Source of the DNA: Chitinophagaceae bacterium
Lineage (GTDB): Bacteria > Bacteroidota > Bacteroidia > Chitinophagales > Chitinophagaceae
DNA length: 64,000 bases
Assembly (NCBI GenBank): GCA_016719165.1
Contig: JADKAJ010000008.1
Coordinates: 1 to 64,000 of the forward strand
Direction: 5' to 3'
A model generated the notes under the pieces. That model made no database searches, was not told where the DNA came from, and saw only the letters and a list, made by a program, of their open reading frames with translations. Below are positions 44,747 through 54,382 of this stretch, in pieces (within the stretch, counting starts at the first letter, position 1; each line of letters begins with the position of its first letter). A program made the position numbers and the translations under genes.

Positions 44747-44812
44747 AAAATGAATGCCCTGGTCAGGGGCACTCATTTGGGTATATTAAAAATTTTCTAA
44801 TCAGCCCATTTC

Positions 44813-45508
44813 TTACTGCACTACCAGCCTGAATCCATTACCATGAATATTCACAATTTCAATCTTCTCATCATCTTTCAGGTATTTTCTTAGCTTGGCA
44901 ATGTACACATCCATACTGCGGCCATTGAAGTAAGTATCGCTGCCCCATATTTTTTTCAGGGCTGCTTCTCTTGGCAACAGATCATTCAGGTGTTCAGCCA
45001 GCATTTTCAGTAACTCATTTTCTTTGGGAGATAATGTTTGTGTTACTCCGTTATGAATCAATTGACGCAATTTAGGATTGAAGTGATAACTGGACAGGTC
45101 AAACTCTTTGTTCTCACTTTCCTTATTCTGCTCTTCGTTCCTTTTCAGGATAGCTTTTATTTTCAGGAGCAGCACTTCACTGTCAAACGGTTTGGTGATA
45201 TAATCATCGGCGCCGAGCTTATAGCCTTGTATCACATCTTCCTTCATTGTTTTGGCGCTGAGGAAGAAGAGCGGAATATCAGGGTCCACATCCCGTATTT
45301 CTTCTGCAAGGGTAAATCCGTCCATATTAGGCATCATTACATCCAGCAGGCAGAGTTCAAATTTTTCCCGTTGAAAAGCAGCCAGGCCAAGCCGGCCATC
45401 TCTTTCCAGCGTAACATCATAGTCATTTAATTCCAGGTAATTCTTTAGAACACTTCCAAGATTCGGATCATCTTCGCACAACAAAATTTTAGGTTTCTTA
45501 GCTTCCAT
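44813..45508 (-). CDS. OmpR-family response regulator
   Basis: 231 residues. The receiver domain (KILLCEDDPNLGSVLKNYLE) has the phosphorylated Asp in LCLLDVMMPNMDGF, a Ser switch residue in PLFFLSAKT and the conserved Lys in DDYITKPFDSE. The C-terminal winged helix (LRQLIHNGVTQTLSPKENELL ... RSMDVYIAKLRKYLKDDEKIEIVNIHGNGFRLV) binds DNA. It belongs to the RprY-like regulators of Bacteroidota. No histidine kinase gene is adjacent, so it is an orphan here. Confidence 0.93.
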   Translation of the reverse strand: MEAKKPKILLCEDDPNLGSVLKNYLELNDYDVTLERDGRLGLAAFQREKFELCLLDVMMPNMDGFTLAEEIRDVDPDIPLFFLSAKTMKEDVIQGYKLGADDYITKPFDSEVLLLKIKAILKRNEEQNKESENKEFDLSSYHFNPKLRQLIHNGVTQTLSPKENELLKMLAEHLNDLLPREAALKKIWGSDTYFNGRSMDVYIAKLRKYLKDDEKIEIVNIHGNGFRLVVQ

Positions 45509-45595
45509 TGTCTGGTGGTTTTATATTAGTGACAAATAAAGTTAAAGCATTTCGGGGGTTCAAGTATCCGGGCTGAATATTTTGTTAAAACACCG

Positions 45596-45625
45596 TTGTT
45601 TCAACCCCTTTGCTTTCTACTTTTG
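45596..45625 (+). promoter_or_regulatory. Putative promoter with TTG and TACTTTTG
   Basis: TTG at 45596-45598 is followed after 19 bases by TACTTTTG at 45618-45625, matching the Bacteroidota -33/-7 layout. The leader to the ATG at 45650 would be about 20 bases. Confidence 0.6.
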
Positions 45626-45649
45626 CTGTATATAATAAAAAACTGTGCC

Positions 45650-46021
45650 ATGCATATCACTCCTGACAACAGGCTGAAGAAATTAATAGTAATTGGCGAC
45701 CGGATGCTGATAAAACCCACCCGGCCAGATGAAAGAACTGCCAGTGGACTCTACCTGCCACCAGGTGTACAGGAAAAGGAAAAAGTGCAGCAAGGTTATG
45801 TGATAAAAACGGGCCCCGGTTATGCTATTCCTATGCCGGTAGAAAATGAAAGCTGGAAAGGCGAAGAGGAACAGGTCAAATACGTACCCTTACAGGCAAA
45901 AGAAGGCGACCTGGCTATTTTCCTGCTTAGCGGTGCTACCGAAGTGATTTACGAGAATGAAAAATATTTCATCGTGCCGCAAAGTGCTATCCTGATGCTG
46001 GAAAGGGAAGAGGATCTATAA
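45650..46021 (+). CDS. GroES-like co-chaperone family protein
   Basis: 123 residues from MHITPDNRLKKLIVIGDRML. A GroES (Cpn10) fold is indicated by IVIGDRMLIKPTRPDERTASGLYLPP, the mobile-loop region and GQVIKTGPG-type sequence (GYVIKTGPGY), and then EKYFIVPQSAILMLE near the end. It is longer than classic GroES because of an insertion in the middle (YAIPMPVENESWKGEEEQVKYVP). No groEL follows. It may be a second GroES-type protein of unknown partner. The in-frame start at 45596 overlaps the promoter and is rejected. Confidence 0.85.
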   Translation: MHITPDNRLKKLIVIGDRMLIKPTRPDERTASGLYLPPGVQEKEKVQQGYVIKTGPGYAIPMPVENESWKGEEEQVKYVPLQAKEGDLAIFLLSGATEVIYENEKYFIVPQSAILMLEREEDL

Positions 46022-46063
46022 CAACTAAAACTTTTCGATTAACTTTCATTCAAAATTATCCAA

Positions 46064-47611
46064 ATGGCAGATAGTACAAAGTTCCTGGAAGTGGTAAAAG
46101 CAGGTTATACATTCAAAGGTGAGGCATTCAAAATTGGTTGTGCGATGCTGGATGGTCATGTTGTTACCGGGGCAGATGTATTACTGCCTTTTAAAACACT
46201 AAACCGGCATGGATTGATTGCCGGGGCTACGGGTACCGGTAAAACCAAAACATTGCAGGTACTGGCCGAAGGCTTAAGTGATGCCAGTATACCAGTATTA
46301 ATGATGGATATAAAAGGTGACCTGAGTGGTATTGCCGCAGCAGGTACTGTAAATGATAAAATATCAGATCGTTGTCAGAAATTAACTATTGAGTATAAGC
46401 CAACTGCATATCCTGTTGATCTGCTTACATTGAGTGAACAAAAAGGAGCAAGATTACGGGCTACAGTAAGTGAATTTGGACCTGTGCTGCTTTCAAAAAT
46501 TTTGGGACTGAATGATACGCAGGGGGGCTTTGTGGCAATGATCTTCAAATACTGCGATGATAACAAACTGCCTTTACTGGATTTAAAGGATTTTATAAAA
46601 GTGCTGCAATTTGTAAGTGATGAAGGAAAAGCAGAATTGGAAAAAACGTACGGGAAAATATCCACCACTTCTACCGGTACTATTCTTCGCAAGGTCATTG
46701 AATTGCAACAACAGGGGGCAGATGTGTTTTTTGGAGAAAAAAGTTTTGAAGTTGAAGACCTGATGCGTATCAATAATGAAGGAAAAGGAATGATTTCTAT
46801 TGTCAGGGTTACAGATTTGCAGGATCGGCCGAAACTTTTTTCTACGTTCATGCTGCAATTACTCGCAGAACTTTATGCCACATTACCTGAAGAAGGTGAT
46901 ATGGACAAACCAAAACTGGTGATGTTCATTGATGAAGCGCATCTTATTTTCCAGGAAGCAAATGAGGCCTTATTACAGCAGATTGAAACCATCGTCAAGC
47001 TTATCCGTTCAAAAGGAATTGGTATCTATTTCTGTACGCAAAACCCGATGGATGTACCAGCTTCCGTACTGGCACAGTTGGGATTGAAAGTGCAACATGC
47101 CTTAAGGGCCTTCACAGCAGCTGATAGAAAAGTTATCAAGCAAACTTCGGAGAATTACCCGGAAACAGAATTTTATACGACAGAAGACCTGATCACTCAA
47201 TTGGGAACTGGTGAGGCATTGGTAACCATTCTGAATGAAAAAGGAATTCCAACGCCATTGGTGCATTGTATGATCCGTCCGCCTCAAAGCCGGATGGATA
47301 TTTTAACTGATACCGAAATTGATGCTCTTGTAAGCAAATCTAAAATAGCTGCTAAATACAATGAAGTGATCGATAACAAGAGTGCTTATGAGATACTTAC
47401 GGAGAAATTAGAAGCAGCAGCCAAAAGGGAGGAAGCGAAGAAGGAGCAGGAAGCAGAAAATAAGGCAGACAAGAAACCTGCCAAGAAGGAAAAAGGATTT
47501 TTTGATGACCCAACGGTACGAAGCATGACAAGAACAGCCGGGAACACGATTGTCCGGTCCCTGTTGGGTGTATTGGGCCTGGGTGGCAGAAGGCGGAAGA
47601 GCCTATTTTAA
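46064..47611 (+). CDS. HerA-like ATPase (DUF853/YjgR family)
   Basis: 515 residues. Walker A is IAGATGTGKTKTLQVLAEG, with Walker B LVMFIDEAHLIFQEANEA and the arginine/sensor region LIRSKGIGIYFCTQNPMDVPASVLAQLG. The tail (EKLEAAAKREEAKKEQEAENKADKKPAKKEKGFFDDPTVRSMTRTAG) is a charged coil followed by a basic end. This family is FtsK/HerA related and widespread; its DNA or protein target is not known. It ends by overlapping the convergent recQ gene by nine bases. Confidence 0.9.
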   Translation: MADSTKFLEVVKAGYTFKGEAFKIGCAMLDGHVVTGADVLLPFKTLNRHGLIAGATGTGKTKTLQVLAEGLSDASIPVLMMDIKGDLSGIAAAGTVNDKISDRCQKLTIEYKPTAYPVDLLTLSEQKGARLRATVSEFGPVLLSKILGLNDTQGGFVAMIFKYCDDNKLPLLDLKDFIKVLQFVSDEGKAELEKTYGKISTTSTGTILRKVIELQQQGADVFFGEKSFEVEDLMRINNEGKGMISIVRVTDLQDRPKLFSTFMLQLLAELYATLPEEGDMDKPKLVMFIDEAHLIFQEANEALLQQIETIVKLIRSKGIGIYFCTQNPMDVPASVLAQLGLKVQHALRAFTAADRKVIKQTSENYPETEFYTTEDLITQLGTGEALVTILNEKGIPTPLVHCMIRPPQSRMDILTDTEIDALVSKSKIAAKYNEVIDNKSAYEILTEKLEAAAKREEAKKEQEAENKADKKPAKKEKGFFDDPTVRSMTRTAGNTIVRSLLGVLGLGGRRRKSLF

Positions 47612-49507
47612 TCTTACCCAGCCATTTTTATCCATTTCAATTTTATTTTCAGCCTGAAGGAATTCAATCACTTTCCAGGCTTTTTCCTTCTTAATACCAT
47701 TGAGTTTTAATAGCAGGTCTTTGGTATGCAGTGATTCAAATTTGATCATATTGATGATCCGGTGATACAGGTTCTCAAATTCTTCCCTGGTTAATTTGGC
47801 TGCTTTTTGCCGCAGGCAATTATCACAGATTCCACATGCCCTGATACTGTCATCACCAAAATAGCTGCCAATGATACGGCTACGGCATTCTGCTTCTTCT
47901 TTTACATATTCCACCATTTGCTTCATTCGTTGCTGAAACTGTTCTTTGCGCTTATTATATGCAGCCATATTGATGGAAATGTCTTCCGCTTTGATGCGAT
48001 TGCGAAGCAGGTAAAGCTGGGGTGTATCTTTTTGTGGTTTGTATTCGATTATCCGGAAGCGATGCAGTTCAATCAACTGTTTTTTTACTTCTTCTACGTC
48101 TTGTTTCATCAGCCCCGCAATTACTTTTTCTGAAATAAATGTTTGCTGATCGAAAATCCCTTCATAGGCCCGGAGTAATATTTTAATACAGGAATCTAAT
48201 CCTGCATTGGATCTTTCAAATTCATACAGCGAGTCCTTATTTACAGTAAATACAACCGAAGAAGGAAGAAAAACCTGTTCGTTAAAAGATATCCAGTCTT
48301 CCTGTTCCAATGCTTTTAACGAATATAAAGTGGTGTGGCTGCTGCAATTGAATTTTTTCAGAAAGTCTGAAATATCAAAATCATAATATTGTCCTTCTCC
48401 TGTGCCAGTGGGTATTTGCAGGTAGTTGGCTACTGACTGGTAAATATTTCTGATTTCTTCCAGCGAAGGAAAACGGAGCGCTGCCATTTCCTGCAGTTCC
48501 TGCAAGTCTCTTTCATCATATAAAAGAACAGCGTAAGAAGTCTTGCCATCCCGCCCGGCACGACCAGCTTCCTGGTAATAGTTTTCCAGACAATCCGGAA
48601 CATCTGCATGCACTACGGTCCTTACATCCGGTTTGTCAATACCCATACCGAATGCATTCGTACATACAATCACCCTTGTTTTATTACTGATCCATGCTTC
48701 CTGTTTTTTATTTCTTTCTTCCTGCACCAGTCCGGCATGGTAGTAATCGGCTGAAATCTTTTGTAATTGCAATAATTCACTTATTTCTTTAGTTCTTTTC
48801 CGGCTCTTGCAATACACAATGCTGCTCCCGGGAACTTTCCTCACTATCTCAATTATCTTATTGATTTTAGAATCAACTTTAAAAACACTGTAAGAAAGAT
48901 TAGACCTTTCAAAAGACTGCCGAAAGATCTCATCATTCCTGAATTCTAATTTTTCGCAAATATCATGCTGTACAGCAGGTGTGGCCGATGCTGTTAAAGC
49001 AAGCACCGGTACTCCTGGCAACTCTTCTCTCAATGCTGCAATTCTAAGGTAAGGGGGACGAAAATCATAACCCCACTGTGAAATACAATGAGCTTCATCC
49101 ACCGCTACCAGATTAATACCAAGTCCGGGTAGGTATTCTTTAAATAAGGAAGTTTCCAACCGTTCCGGAGAAACATATAAAAATTTACAATTGCTATCGG
49201 AAGCTACTTTGAATGTATTGATAACTTCTTTACGGCTCATCCCGGAATAAATAGCGAAAGCAGTAATTCCTTTACGACGAAGATTCTCCACCTGGTCTTT
49301 CATCAACGCAATCAAAGGAGAAATGACAAGGCATAAACCTTCCCTTGCCATTGCAGGTACCTGGTAACAAAGAGATTTACCACCACCGGTCGGCATCAGG
49401 GCTAATGTATCTCTACCTTTCAGAACCGCATTGATAATATCCTCTTGCAGGGGACGAAAGCTATCGAAGCCCCAGTACCGTTTTAATATGGAGTGGATAT
49501 CCGCCAT
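47603..49507 (-). CDS. recQ: ATP-dependent DNA helicase RecQ
   Basis: 634 residues. Helicase motifs are visible: motif I LMPTGGGKSLCYQVPA, motif II VDEAHCISQWGYDFRP, motif III ALTASATPAV, motif V GMGIDKPDVRTVVHADVP, motif VI YYQEAGRAGRDG. The RQC part has zinc cysteines (ACGICDNC with CRSRIIGSYFGDDS before it). No clear HRDC domain at the end. It unwinds DNA 3' to 5' in recombination and replication repair. It shares nine bases with the end of the HerA-like gene and is followed by the metal ATPase gene on the same strand, 14 bases away in the other direction. Confidence 0.95.
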   Translation of the reverse strand: MADIHSILKRYWGFDSFRPLQEDIINAVLKGRDTLALMPTGGGKSLCYQVPAMAREGLCLVISPLIALMKDQVENLRRKGITAFAIYSGMSRKEVINTFKVASDSNCKFLYVSPERLETSLFKEYLPGLGINLVAVDEAHCISQWGYDFRPPYLRIAALREELPGVPVLALTASATPAVQHDICEKLEFRNDEIFRQSFERSNLSYSVFKVDSKINKIIEIVRKVPGSSIVYCKSRKRTKEISELLQLQKISADYYHAGLVQEERNKKQEAWISNKTRVIVCTNAFGMGIDKPDVRTVVHADVPDCLENYYQEAGRAGRDGKTSYAVLLYDERDLQELQEMAALRFPSLEEIRNIYQSVANYLQIPTGTGEGQYYDFDISDFLKKFNCSSHTTLYSLKALEQEDWISFNEQVFLPSSVVFTVNKDSLYEFERSNAGLDSCIKILLRAYEGIFDQQTFISEKVIAGLMKQDVEEVKKQLIELHRFRIIEYKPQKDTPQLYLLRNRIKAEDISINMAAYNKRKEQFQQRMKQMVEYVKEEAECRSRIIGSYFGDDSIRACGICDNCLRQKAAKLTREEFENLYHRIINMIKFESLHTKDLLLKLNGIKKEKAWKVIEFLQAENKIEMDKNGWVRLK

Positions 49508-49521
49508 CGGGAAGTGTGAAT

Positions 49522-51633
49522 TTACACTACTTTCTTAACGAAGAGACGTACTGAATTAATAGCCAGCACCACATCACTCAATCCCATCACCAATGCACCG
49601 AATGTGGGAGTAAGAAAACCAAAAGCTGCTACGGGAATAGCAATAATATTGTAAGCAAAAGCCCAGAAGAGATTCTGCTTTATCGTTAAATAGGTGTGTT
49701 TGCCTAACCCCAGGGCAGTAGGAAGATTTTTTAAACCATGATTCATGAGTACAACCTGTGCACTTTGTACGGCGATCTGCGAGGCATCGTTCATGGAAAT
49801 ACCGATCGTTGCTTTGGCTAATGCCGGGGCGTCATTAATGCCATCACCCACCATGGCTGTTGGTACAAAGGAACTCAGTTCCGCTACTTTATTTAATTTT
49901 TGCTGTGGCGTTTGTTCAGCAAATACAGTATCAATTCCAAGTTTCACTGCCAGTTGAGTGCATGTAGCCAGCCTGTCTCCGCTTAACAAAATTGTTTTTA
50001 TATCCTTACTATGGAGATAATCAATGATACTCTTTGCTTCTGGCCTTATTTCATCCTTTACATCAATCCAGCCCAGTAACAAACCATTGCGTAGAATATA
50101 GACGTTATGTGTATCATCTTTTGTTAATCCTTCAGCACATTTATAAGAACCAGCTGTGTAGTTATTCCCATCTTTATCTTCAGCCTGCATACCCAGGCCC
50201 TTTACTTCTTCAATTTTCTTCCATTGAATCTGGTCTTTTGTCTTCCAGGCGTCTGTTATGCATTTGGCAATCGGGTGGTTGGAATATTTTTCAAGTGAAA
50301 AAACGGTCTTTTTAAATTGTTCTTCATCACCATTCAATGCCCGGAAGCCATCCACAATAAATTTTCCGGTTGTCAGTGTTCCTGTTTTATCAAATACCAC
50401 CTGTTTGATGTCTTTGAATGTTTCCAGGCTGGTAGCGTTGCGGAAAAGAATTCCGGTTTTTGCAGCTCTTCCGAGTCCAACGGCAATAGCAGCCGGAGTA
50501 GCTAACCCCATCGCACAGGGGCAGGCAATCACTAATACAGCAATACTTCTCATCAGTGCAGGGGTGAAATCTTTTAAAACGATCCAGCTTGCAATCAAAG
50601 TAACAGCTGCAATAACCAGCACAACGGGGATAAATACAGCACTGATTTTATCAGCCAGTTGCTGGACAGGAGGTTTTTCTCCCTGTGCCTGTTTCACCAT
50701 ATTTATTATGCCTGATAAAACAGTGTCATCTCCAACTGCCGTTACCTGTGCTTTCACGGTTCCATCATGTATGATACTGCCACCAATGAGTTTATCTTTT
50801 GCATATTTATGAACTGGTAAACTCTCACCGGTAATAATGGCTTCATTTACATGTACATCACCCCATAGTACTTTGCAGTCAACCGGAACCTGCTCTCCGC
50901 TTTTTATAAGAATTAGATCACCCACTCTTAATTGTATATTTTCAACCGGGAACACATGTTCTTTATGTTCGTCATCAAAAGCAATCATATTGGCCATCAC
51001 TTTTTGTGATTTCACCAATTTATTAAGTTCTCTTTGAGTAGATGCGATAGAAACATCTTCTAAAAAATTGCCAAGAAAGACCAAAGTGATAATGGTGGCT
51101 GCAGTTTCATAGAACATATATTGTGCCGCCTGCCCTGTTAATGAACCGTATAAGCTGTAAACAAATGCTGCTGTTGAACCTATCGCTATCAGCACATTCA
51201 TATTTGGCATACCGTTGCGGATACTTTTCCATGCACTTTTGCCAAAGAAGCCCATACCGACGAAATATACGGGAATAGTAAGAGCCAGCTGCACCCAGTG
51301 ATTCATCAGCCAATGAATATGAATGCCCGGAATCATATGCAGCATTAATACAGCTGTAAAAGGGAAACAGAACCAGAATCGTTGCAGATGAGTGGTGAGA
51401 AAGGGTTTTCTTTTTAAGCTTTCAGGCTTGTGTTCAGCCACTTCGTAGCCCAGCCCGTTAATGCCAGTAGCAATCTCCTTTTCATTAAACTGGCCTTTTA
51501 CATCGAAGCTTACATCACCCGTGGCAAAATTCACCTTAATGTTCTTCATCCCCTTTTTTTCAAGGTATTTTTGAATGTTCAATGCACAGGTGGTGCAATC
51601 CATTCCATCAACTTTCCATTGTACCTGTTCCAT
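49522..51633 (-). CDS. Heavy-metal (probably copper) P1B-type ATPase
   Basis: 703 residues. An N-terminal heavy-metal domain carries GMDCTTC (C13, C16). Membrane segment motif CPC is at 371-373 (IACPCAMGLATPAA). The phosphorylation site is D415 in DKTGTLTTGK, and the hinge is GDGINDAPALAKA. The CPC motif with a CxxC domain points to Cu(I)/Ag(I) export of the CopA/CtpA type or delivery to cytochrome oxidase. The tail is short. It is divergent from tsaE with two -7 boxes back to back. Related in function to the copper operon near 55-58 kb, but in another transcription unit. Confidence 0.93.
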   Translation of the reverse strand: MEQVQWKVDGMDCTTCALNIQKYLEKKGMKNIKVNFATGDVSFDVKGQFNEKEIATGINGLGYEVAEHKPESLKRKPFLTTHLQRFWFCFPFTAVLMLHMIPGIHIHWLMNHWVQLALTIPVYFVGMGFFGKSAWKSIRNGMPNMNVLIAIGSTAAFVYSLYGSLTGQAAQYMFYETAATIITLVFLGNFLEDVSIASTQRELNKLVKSQKVMANMIAFDDEHKEHVFPVENIQLRVGDLILIKSGEQVPVDCKVLWGDVHVNEAIITGESLPVHKYAKDKLIGGSIIHDGTVKAQVTAVGDDTVLSGIINMVKQAQGEKPPVQQLADKISAVFIPVVLVIAAVTLIASWIVLKDFTPALMRSIAVLVIACPCAMGLATPAAIAVGLGRAAKTGILFRNATSLETFKDIKQVVFDKTGTLTTGKFIVDGFRALNGDEEQFKKTVFSLEKYSNHPIAKCITDAWKTKDQIQWKKIEEVKGLGMQAEDKDGNNYTAGSYKCAEGLTKDDTHNVYILRNGLLLGWIDVKDEIRPEAKSIIDYLHSKDIKTILLSGDRLATCTQLAVKLGIDTVFAEQTPQQKLNKVAELSSFVPTAMVGDGINDAPALAKATIGISMNDASQIAVQSAQVVLMNHGLKNLPTALGLGKHTYLTIKQNLFWAFAYNIIAIPVAAFGFLTPTFGALVMGLSDVVLAINSVRLFVKKVV

Positions 51634-51637
51634 TCTA

Positions 51638-51645
51638 CAAAATTA
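51638..51645 (-). promoter_or_regulatory. Putative -7 box (TAATTTTG) of the metal ATPase gene
   Basis: CAAAATTA on the plus strand. The minus-strand box ends four bases before the start codon at 51633, implying a leaderless mRNA. Confidence 0.5.
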
Positions 51646-51711
51646 CCCAAACTGGCAAAGCCTTTTTTCCGACAAGGGGAATATGTTTACAACATGGTTG
51701 CTTTATCGTAC

Positions 51712-51719
51712 TAAATTTG
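51712..51719 (+). promoter_or_regulatory. Putative -7 box (TAAATTTG) of tsaE
   Basis: Exact TAnnTTTG match four bases before the ATG at 51724. Mirrors the box of the divergent ATPase gene. Confidence 0.5.
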
Positions 51720-51723
51720 CCGT

Positions 51724-52149
51724 ATGGAATGGAAGTTTTCACTGGATTCTATAAAAGATATAGCGACAGCGTTTTGGGAAGCGGCCGGCAATGCTTCTGT
51801 AATTGCTTTCCACGGGCAAATGGGAACGGGAAAGACGACTCTTATTCATGCCCTCTGTGATGTTAAAGGAGTAAAGGATGTGGTGAGCAGCCCGACTTTT
51901 TCCATTATTAATGAGTATGTGTATGATTGCGAAGGAACAAAGAAGCCGCTCTTTCATATGGATCTTTATCGTCTGAAAGATGAACAGGAAGCACAACAGG
52001 CGGGTGTGGAAGATGCCCTGCACAGCGGTCATATCTGCCTGGTGGAATGGCCGGAAAAAGCCCCCGGCATATTCCCGGATAACACCTTTCATGCGTACCT
52101 GGAACTTATTGATAGCAAAACAAGAAGGCTGAAAATCAGCAATAATTAG
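51724..52149 (+). CDS. tsaE: tRNA threonylcarbamoyladenosine biosynthesis protein TsaE
   Basis: 141 residues. The P-loop is FHGQMGTGKTTLIHALC, followed by VSSPTFSIINEY and HMDLYRL, then VEWPEKA, all diagnostic of TsaE/YjeE. The ATPase helps TsaB/TsaD install threonylcarbamoyl on A37 of ANN-decoding tRNAs. Length is normal. The alanine dehydrogenase gene follows 43 bases later with its own -7 box. Confidence 0.95.
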   Translation: MEWKFSLDSIKDIATAFWEAAGNASVIAFHGQMGTGKTTLIHALCDVKGVKDVVSSPTFSIINEYVYDCEGTKKPLFHMDLYRLKDEQEAQQAGVEDALHSGHICLVEWPEKAPGIFPDNTFHAYLELIDSKTRRLKISNN

Positions 52150-52150
52150 T

Positions 52151-52158
52151 TATTTTTG
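52151..52158 (+). promoter_or_regulatory. Putative -7 box (TATTTTTG) of alanine dehydrogenase
   Basis: Exact TAnnTTTG match directly after the tsaE stop, giving a leader of about 30 bases before ATG 52193. Confidence 0.45.
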
Positions 52159-52192
52159 AAAGTAGTCAGCATCAACTTTCACAACCAACTTC

Positions 52193-53407
52193 ATGAGTCA
52201 GCAAAGACCTAAAATCAGTACTTCTTTCAGCTATGAAACCCTGGAAGAAACACTTGATATAAAACCCAGGGCGGAAGGGATGATGATAGGTATTCCCAAA
52301 GAGATCGCTTTCCAGGAAAATCGCATAGCGCTGACCCCGGATGCGGTAAGTGTGCTGATAAGCAATGGGCACCAGGTAATGATAGAACATAATGCCGGCG
52401 AAGCTTCCCATTTCAGGGACAAAGATTACAGTGAAGCAGGTGCTAAGATTGTATATGACAGGGAAAGTGTTTTTAAAGCGCCTATACTGGTAAAAAGTGC
52501 CCCGATTATTGATGAAGATCTGCCGCTGCTGCAATTAAGTCAGATCATCATTTCTCCCATTCATCTTGCTGTAATGAAAGCTGAGATCCTGGAGAAAATG
52601 ATGGAGAAAAGAGTTACCGCTATTTCTTTTGAGAACCTGAAAGACGATAGTGATTCTTATCCAATCGTTCGCAGTATGAGTGAAATTGCCGGTAGCGCCG
52701 TGATGCTGATCGCTGCACAATATCTTGGCTCCGCTAATCATGGCAAAGGTGTGTTACTGGGCGGTGTATCCGGTATTGCCCCAACAAAAGTTATTATCAT
52801 TGGGGCAGGAATAGTGGGAGAGTATGCGGCGAGGGCAGCTCTTGCATTAGGTGCTTCTGTGAAAGTATTTGATAACAGTGTGTATCGGCTAAAACGGTTA
52901 CAGAATAATATTGGCCAGCGGATGTGGACCTCGGTTATTGAGCCGAGATTATTAGCCAAACAGCTCAAAACCTGTGAAGTGGCCGTTGGGGCGCTGGGTT
53001 CAGAAACAGGAAGAACCCCGTTGATTGTGACAGAAGAAATGGTCAGTAATATGCGACCGGGTTCTGTCATTATTGATGTGAGTATTGACCGGGGTGGTTG
53101 TTTTGAAACATCAGAAATTACATCACATGAGCACCCCATCTTTATGAAGTATGGGGTGATACATTACTGTGTACCCAATATTCCATCCGGTTTTGCCCGG
53201 ACCGCTTCGCAGGCTATCAGCAATGTGTTGATGCCATTACTGCTTGAAGCAGGTGAGGAGGGTGGTTTTGAAAACCTGGTTTGGCACAAATTACATCTCC
53301 GCAGCGGTATATATCTTTTTAAAGGGGCATTGACCAATTTCTATCTCAGCCAGCGGTTTGATTTAAAGTATACGGATTTAAATTTGCTGATTGCAAGCCA
53401 GCGGTAG
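52193..53407 (+). CDS. ald: Alanine dehydrogenase
   Basis: 404 residues. The substrate domain opens IGIPKEIAFQENRIALTPDAVSVLISNGHQV, with the conserved Arg and Lys that bind pyruvate (Lys in LVKSAPI). The NAD-binding part has KVIIIGAGIVGEYAARAALALGASVKVFD. Late motifs are VSIDRGGCFETS and YCVPNIPSGFARTASQAISN. It interconverts alanine and pyruvate plus ammonia with NAD. An N-terminal extension of about 30 residues precedes the core, longer than in the Bacillus enzyme; this extended form is common in Bacteroidota as I recall. Confidence 0.94.
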   Translation: MSQQRPKISTSFSYETLEETLDIKPRAEGMMIGIPKEIAFQENRIALTPDAVSVLISNGHQVMIEHNAGEASHFRDKDYSEAGAKIVYDRESVFKAPILVKSAPIIDEDLPLLQLSQIIISPIHLAVMKAEILEKMMEKRVTAISFENLKDDSDSYPIVRSMSEIAGSAVMLIAAQYLGSANHGKGVLLGGVSGIAPTKVIIIGAGIVGEYAARAALALGASVKVFDNSVYRLKRLQNNIGQRMWTSVIEPRLLAKQLKTCEVAVGALGSETGRTPLIVTEEMVSNMRPGSVIIDVSIDRGGCFETSEITSHEHPIFMKYGVIHYCVPNIPSGFARTASQAISNVLMPLLLEAGEEGGFENLVWHKLHLRSGIYLFKGALTNFYLSQRFDLKYTDLNLLIASQR

Positions 53408-53516
53408 GCAAAAAATTTGTCGTATAATTTTTTATATGTACATTTAGTTGATTACATCCCCTAAGAATTCTTCTTAATTCTGCCTGTCATTTATTAATTT
53501 CTTTAAAAAAATCAAC

Positions 53517-54320
53517 ATGAGAAATGTTCTGATCATCATGGCAGGGCTGTTTGTGCTTGCCTGTAACAATCAAGAAGACAAAAAGGCCGAGAAGAAAGTA
53601 AAGTACAGCGATCTGGTTAATGAACGTCTTAACGGTAATGTTCAAAGTGTGGAAGAAACTCCATACCAGGTGGATAGCGCTGGTAAGATCGGGAATATGG
53701 ATTCCTGTTGTATTGATCTGGTAGAATACGATGAAAATGGCAATGCTGTTAAGTTTACCTCAAAGGACAGCAAAGGGACGGTAAAGAATCAATCCGTTTA
53801 TACCCGGCATGAGACAGGTTTATGGATCGGGTCAACTGACACCAAAGAAGGTGGTAAGCCATCGGGATCAATGAAAGTAGGAGTAGATGATAAAGGCCAG
53901 TATACAGTAGCGGAGGCTTTTGATTCTACCGGAAAGCTTGATGTTTATTATACTGATACTAAACAAAATGAATTTGGCCAGATTTTGGGATGGAAACAAT
54001 ATGATAAGGATAGTGTTTTCAGAATGCAAGGTGAAGCCACATATGACAAGGGCTTGCAGATGGGATTCACAACTAAAGACAGTGTCGGCAAATTAAAGTC
54101 ATCCAGTTCTTTCAAGTATAATGATAAGGGAGAACAAACTGAAGCTTTACAAACCAATGTTATAAAAGATTCCACAACGACAAAAGTGACAAAATATACC
54201 TATGATTCTCATGATGAAATAGGTAACTGGACACAGCGTACTACCTTTGATGATAAAGGCAAGGCAATAAAAATTGTCAAAAGAGTTTATACATACAGGA
54301 AGGACGAAGAGAAAAAATAA
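53517..54320 (+). CDS. Lipoprotein with YD-type repeat stretches, unknown function
   Basis: 267 residues. Signal and lipobox MRNVLIIMAGLFVLACNN give a lipidated cysteine at about 16. The body has repeated short strands of the type YDENGNAVKFTSKDSKGTVK, FDSTGKLDVYYTDTKQNEFG, YNDKGEQTEAL and FDDKGKAIKIVKRVYTY, as in RHS/YD-like wedge proteins or DUF-type KxYDxxGN repeats. Probably outer-membrane anchored. No partner visible; the gene ends at a perfect palindrome shared with the convergent receptor gene. Confidence 0.75.
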   Translation: MRNVLIIMAGLFVLACNNQEDKKAEKKVKYSDLVNERLNGNVQSVEETPYQVDSAGKIGNMDSCCIDLVEYDENGNAVKFTSKDSKGTVKNQSVYTRHETGLWIGSTDTKEGGKPSGSMKVGVDDKGQYTVAEAFDSTGKLDVYYTDTKQNEFGQILGWKQYDKDSVFRMQGEATYDKGLQMGFTTKDSVGKLKSSSSFKYNDKGEQTEALQTNVIKDSTTTKVTKYTYDSHDEIGNWTQRTTFDDKGKAIKIVKRVYTYRKDEEKK

Positions 54321-54346
54321 TTTTGTTATTCTACTATTATTGCAGA

Positions 54347-54382
54347 TTAAATGTGCCCGTTAGATCTAACGGGCACATTTAA
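54347..54382. terminator. Perfect 36-bp palindromic bidirectional terminator
   Basis: The arm AAATGTGCCCGTTAGA (54349-54364) is followed directly by its exact complement. With two flanking bases on each side it is symmetric over 36 bases. It lies between convergent genes and can end both. Confidence 0.8.

Noticed and set aside
44750..44790. Terminator between ruvB and the response regulator
   Set aside because: Only a short stem (TGCCCT/AGGGGCA) and no T run, so too weak to list as a feature.
47603..47611. Nine-base overlap of HerA-like gene and recQ as a functional overlap
   Set aside because: Convergent stop overlaps of this size are common and need no special explanation.
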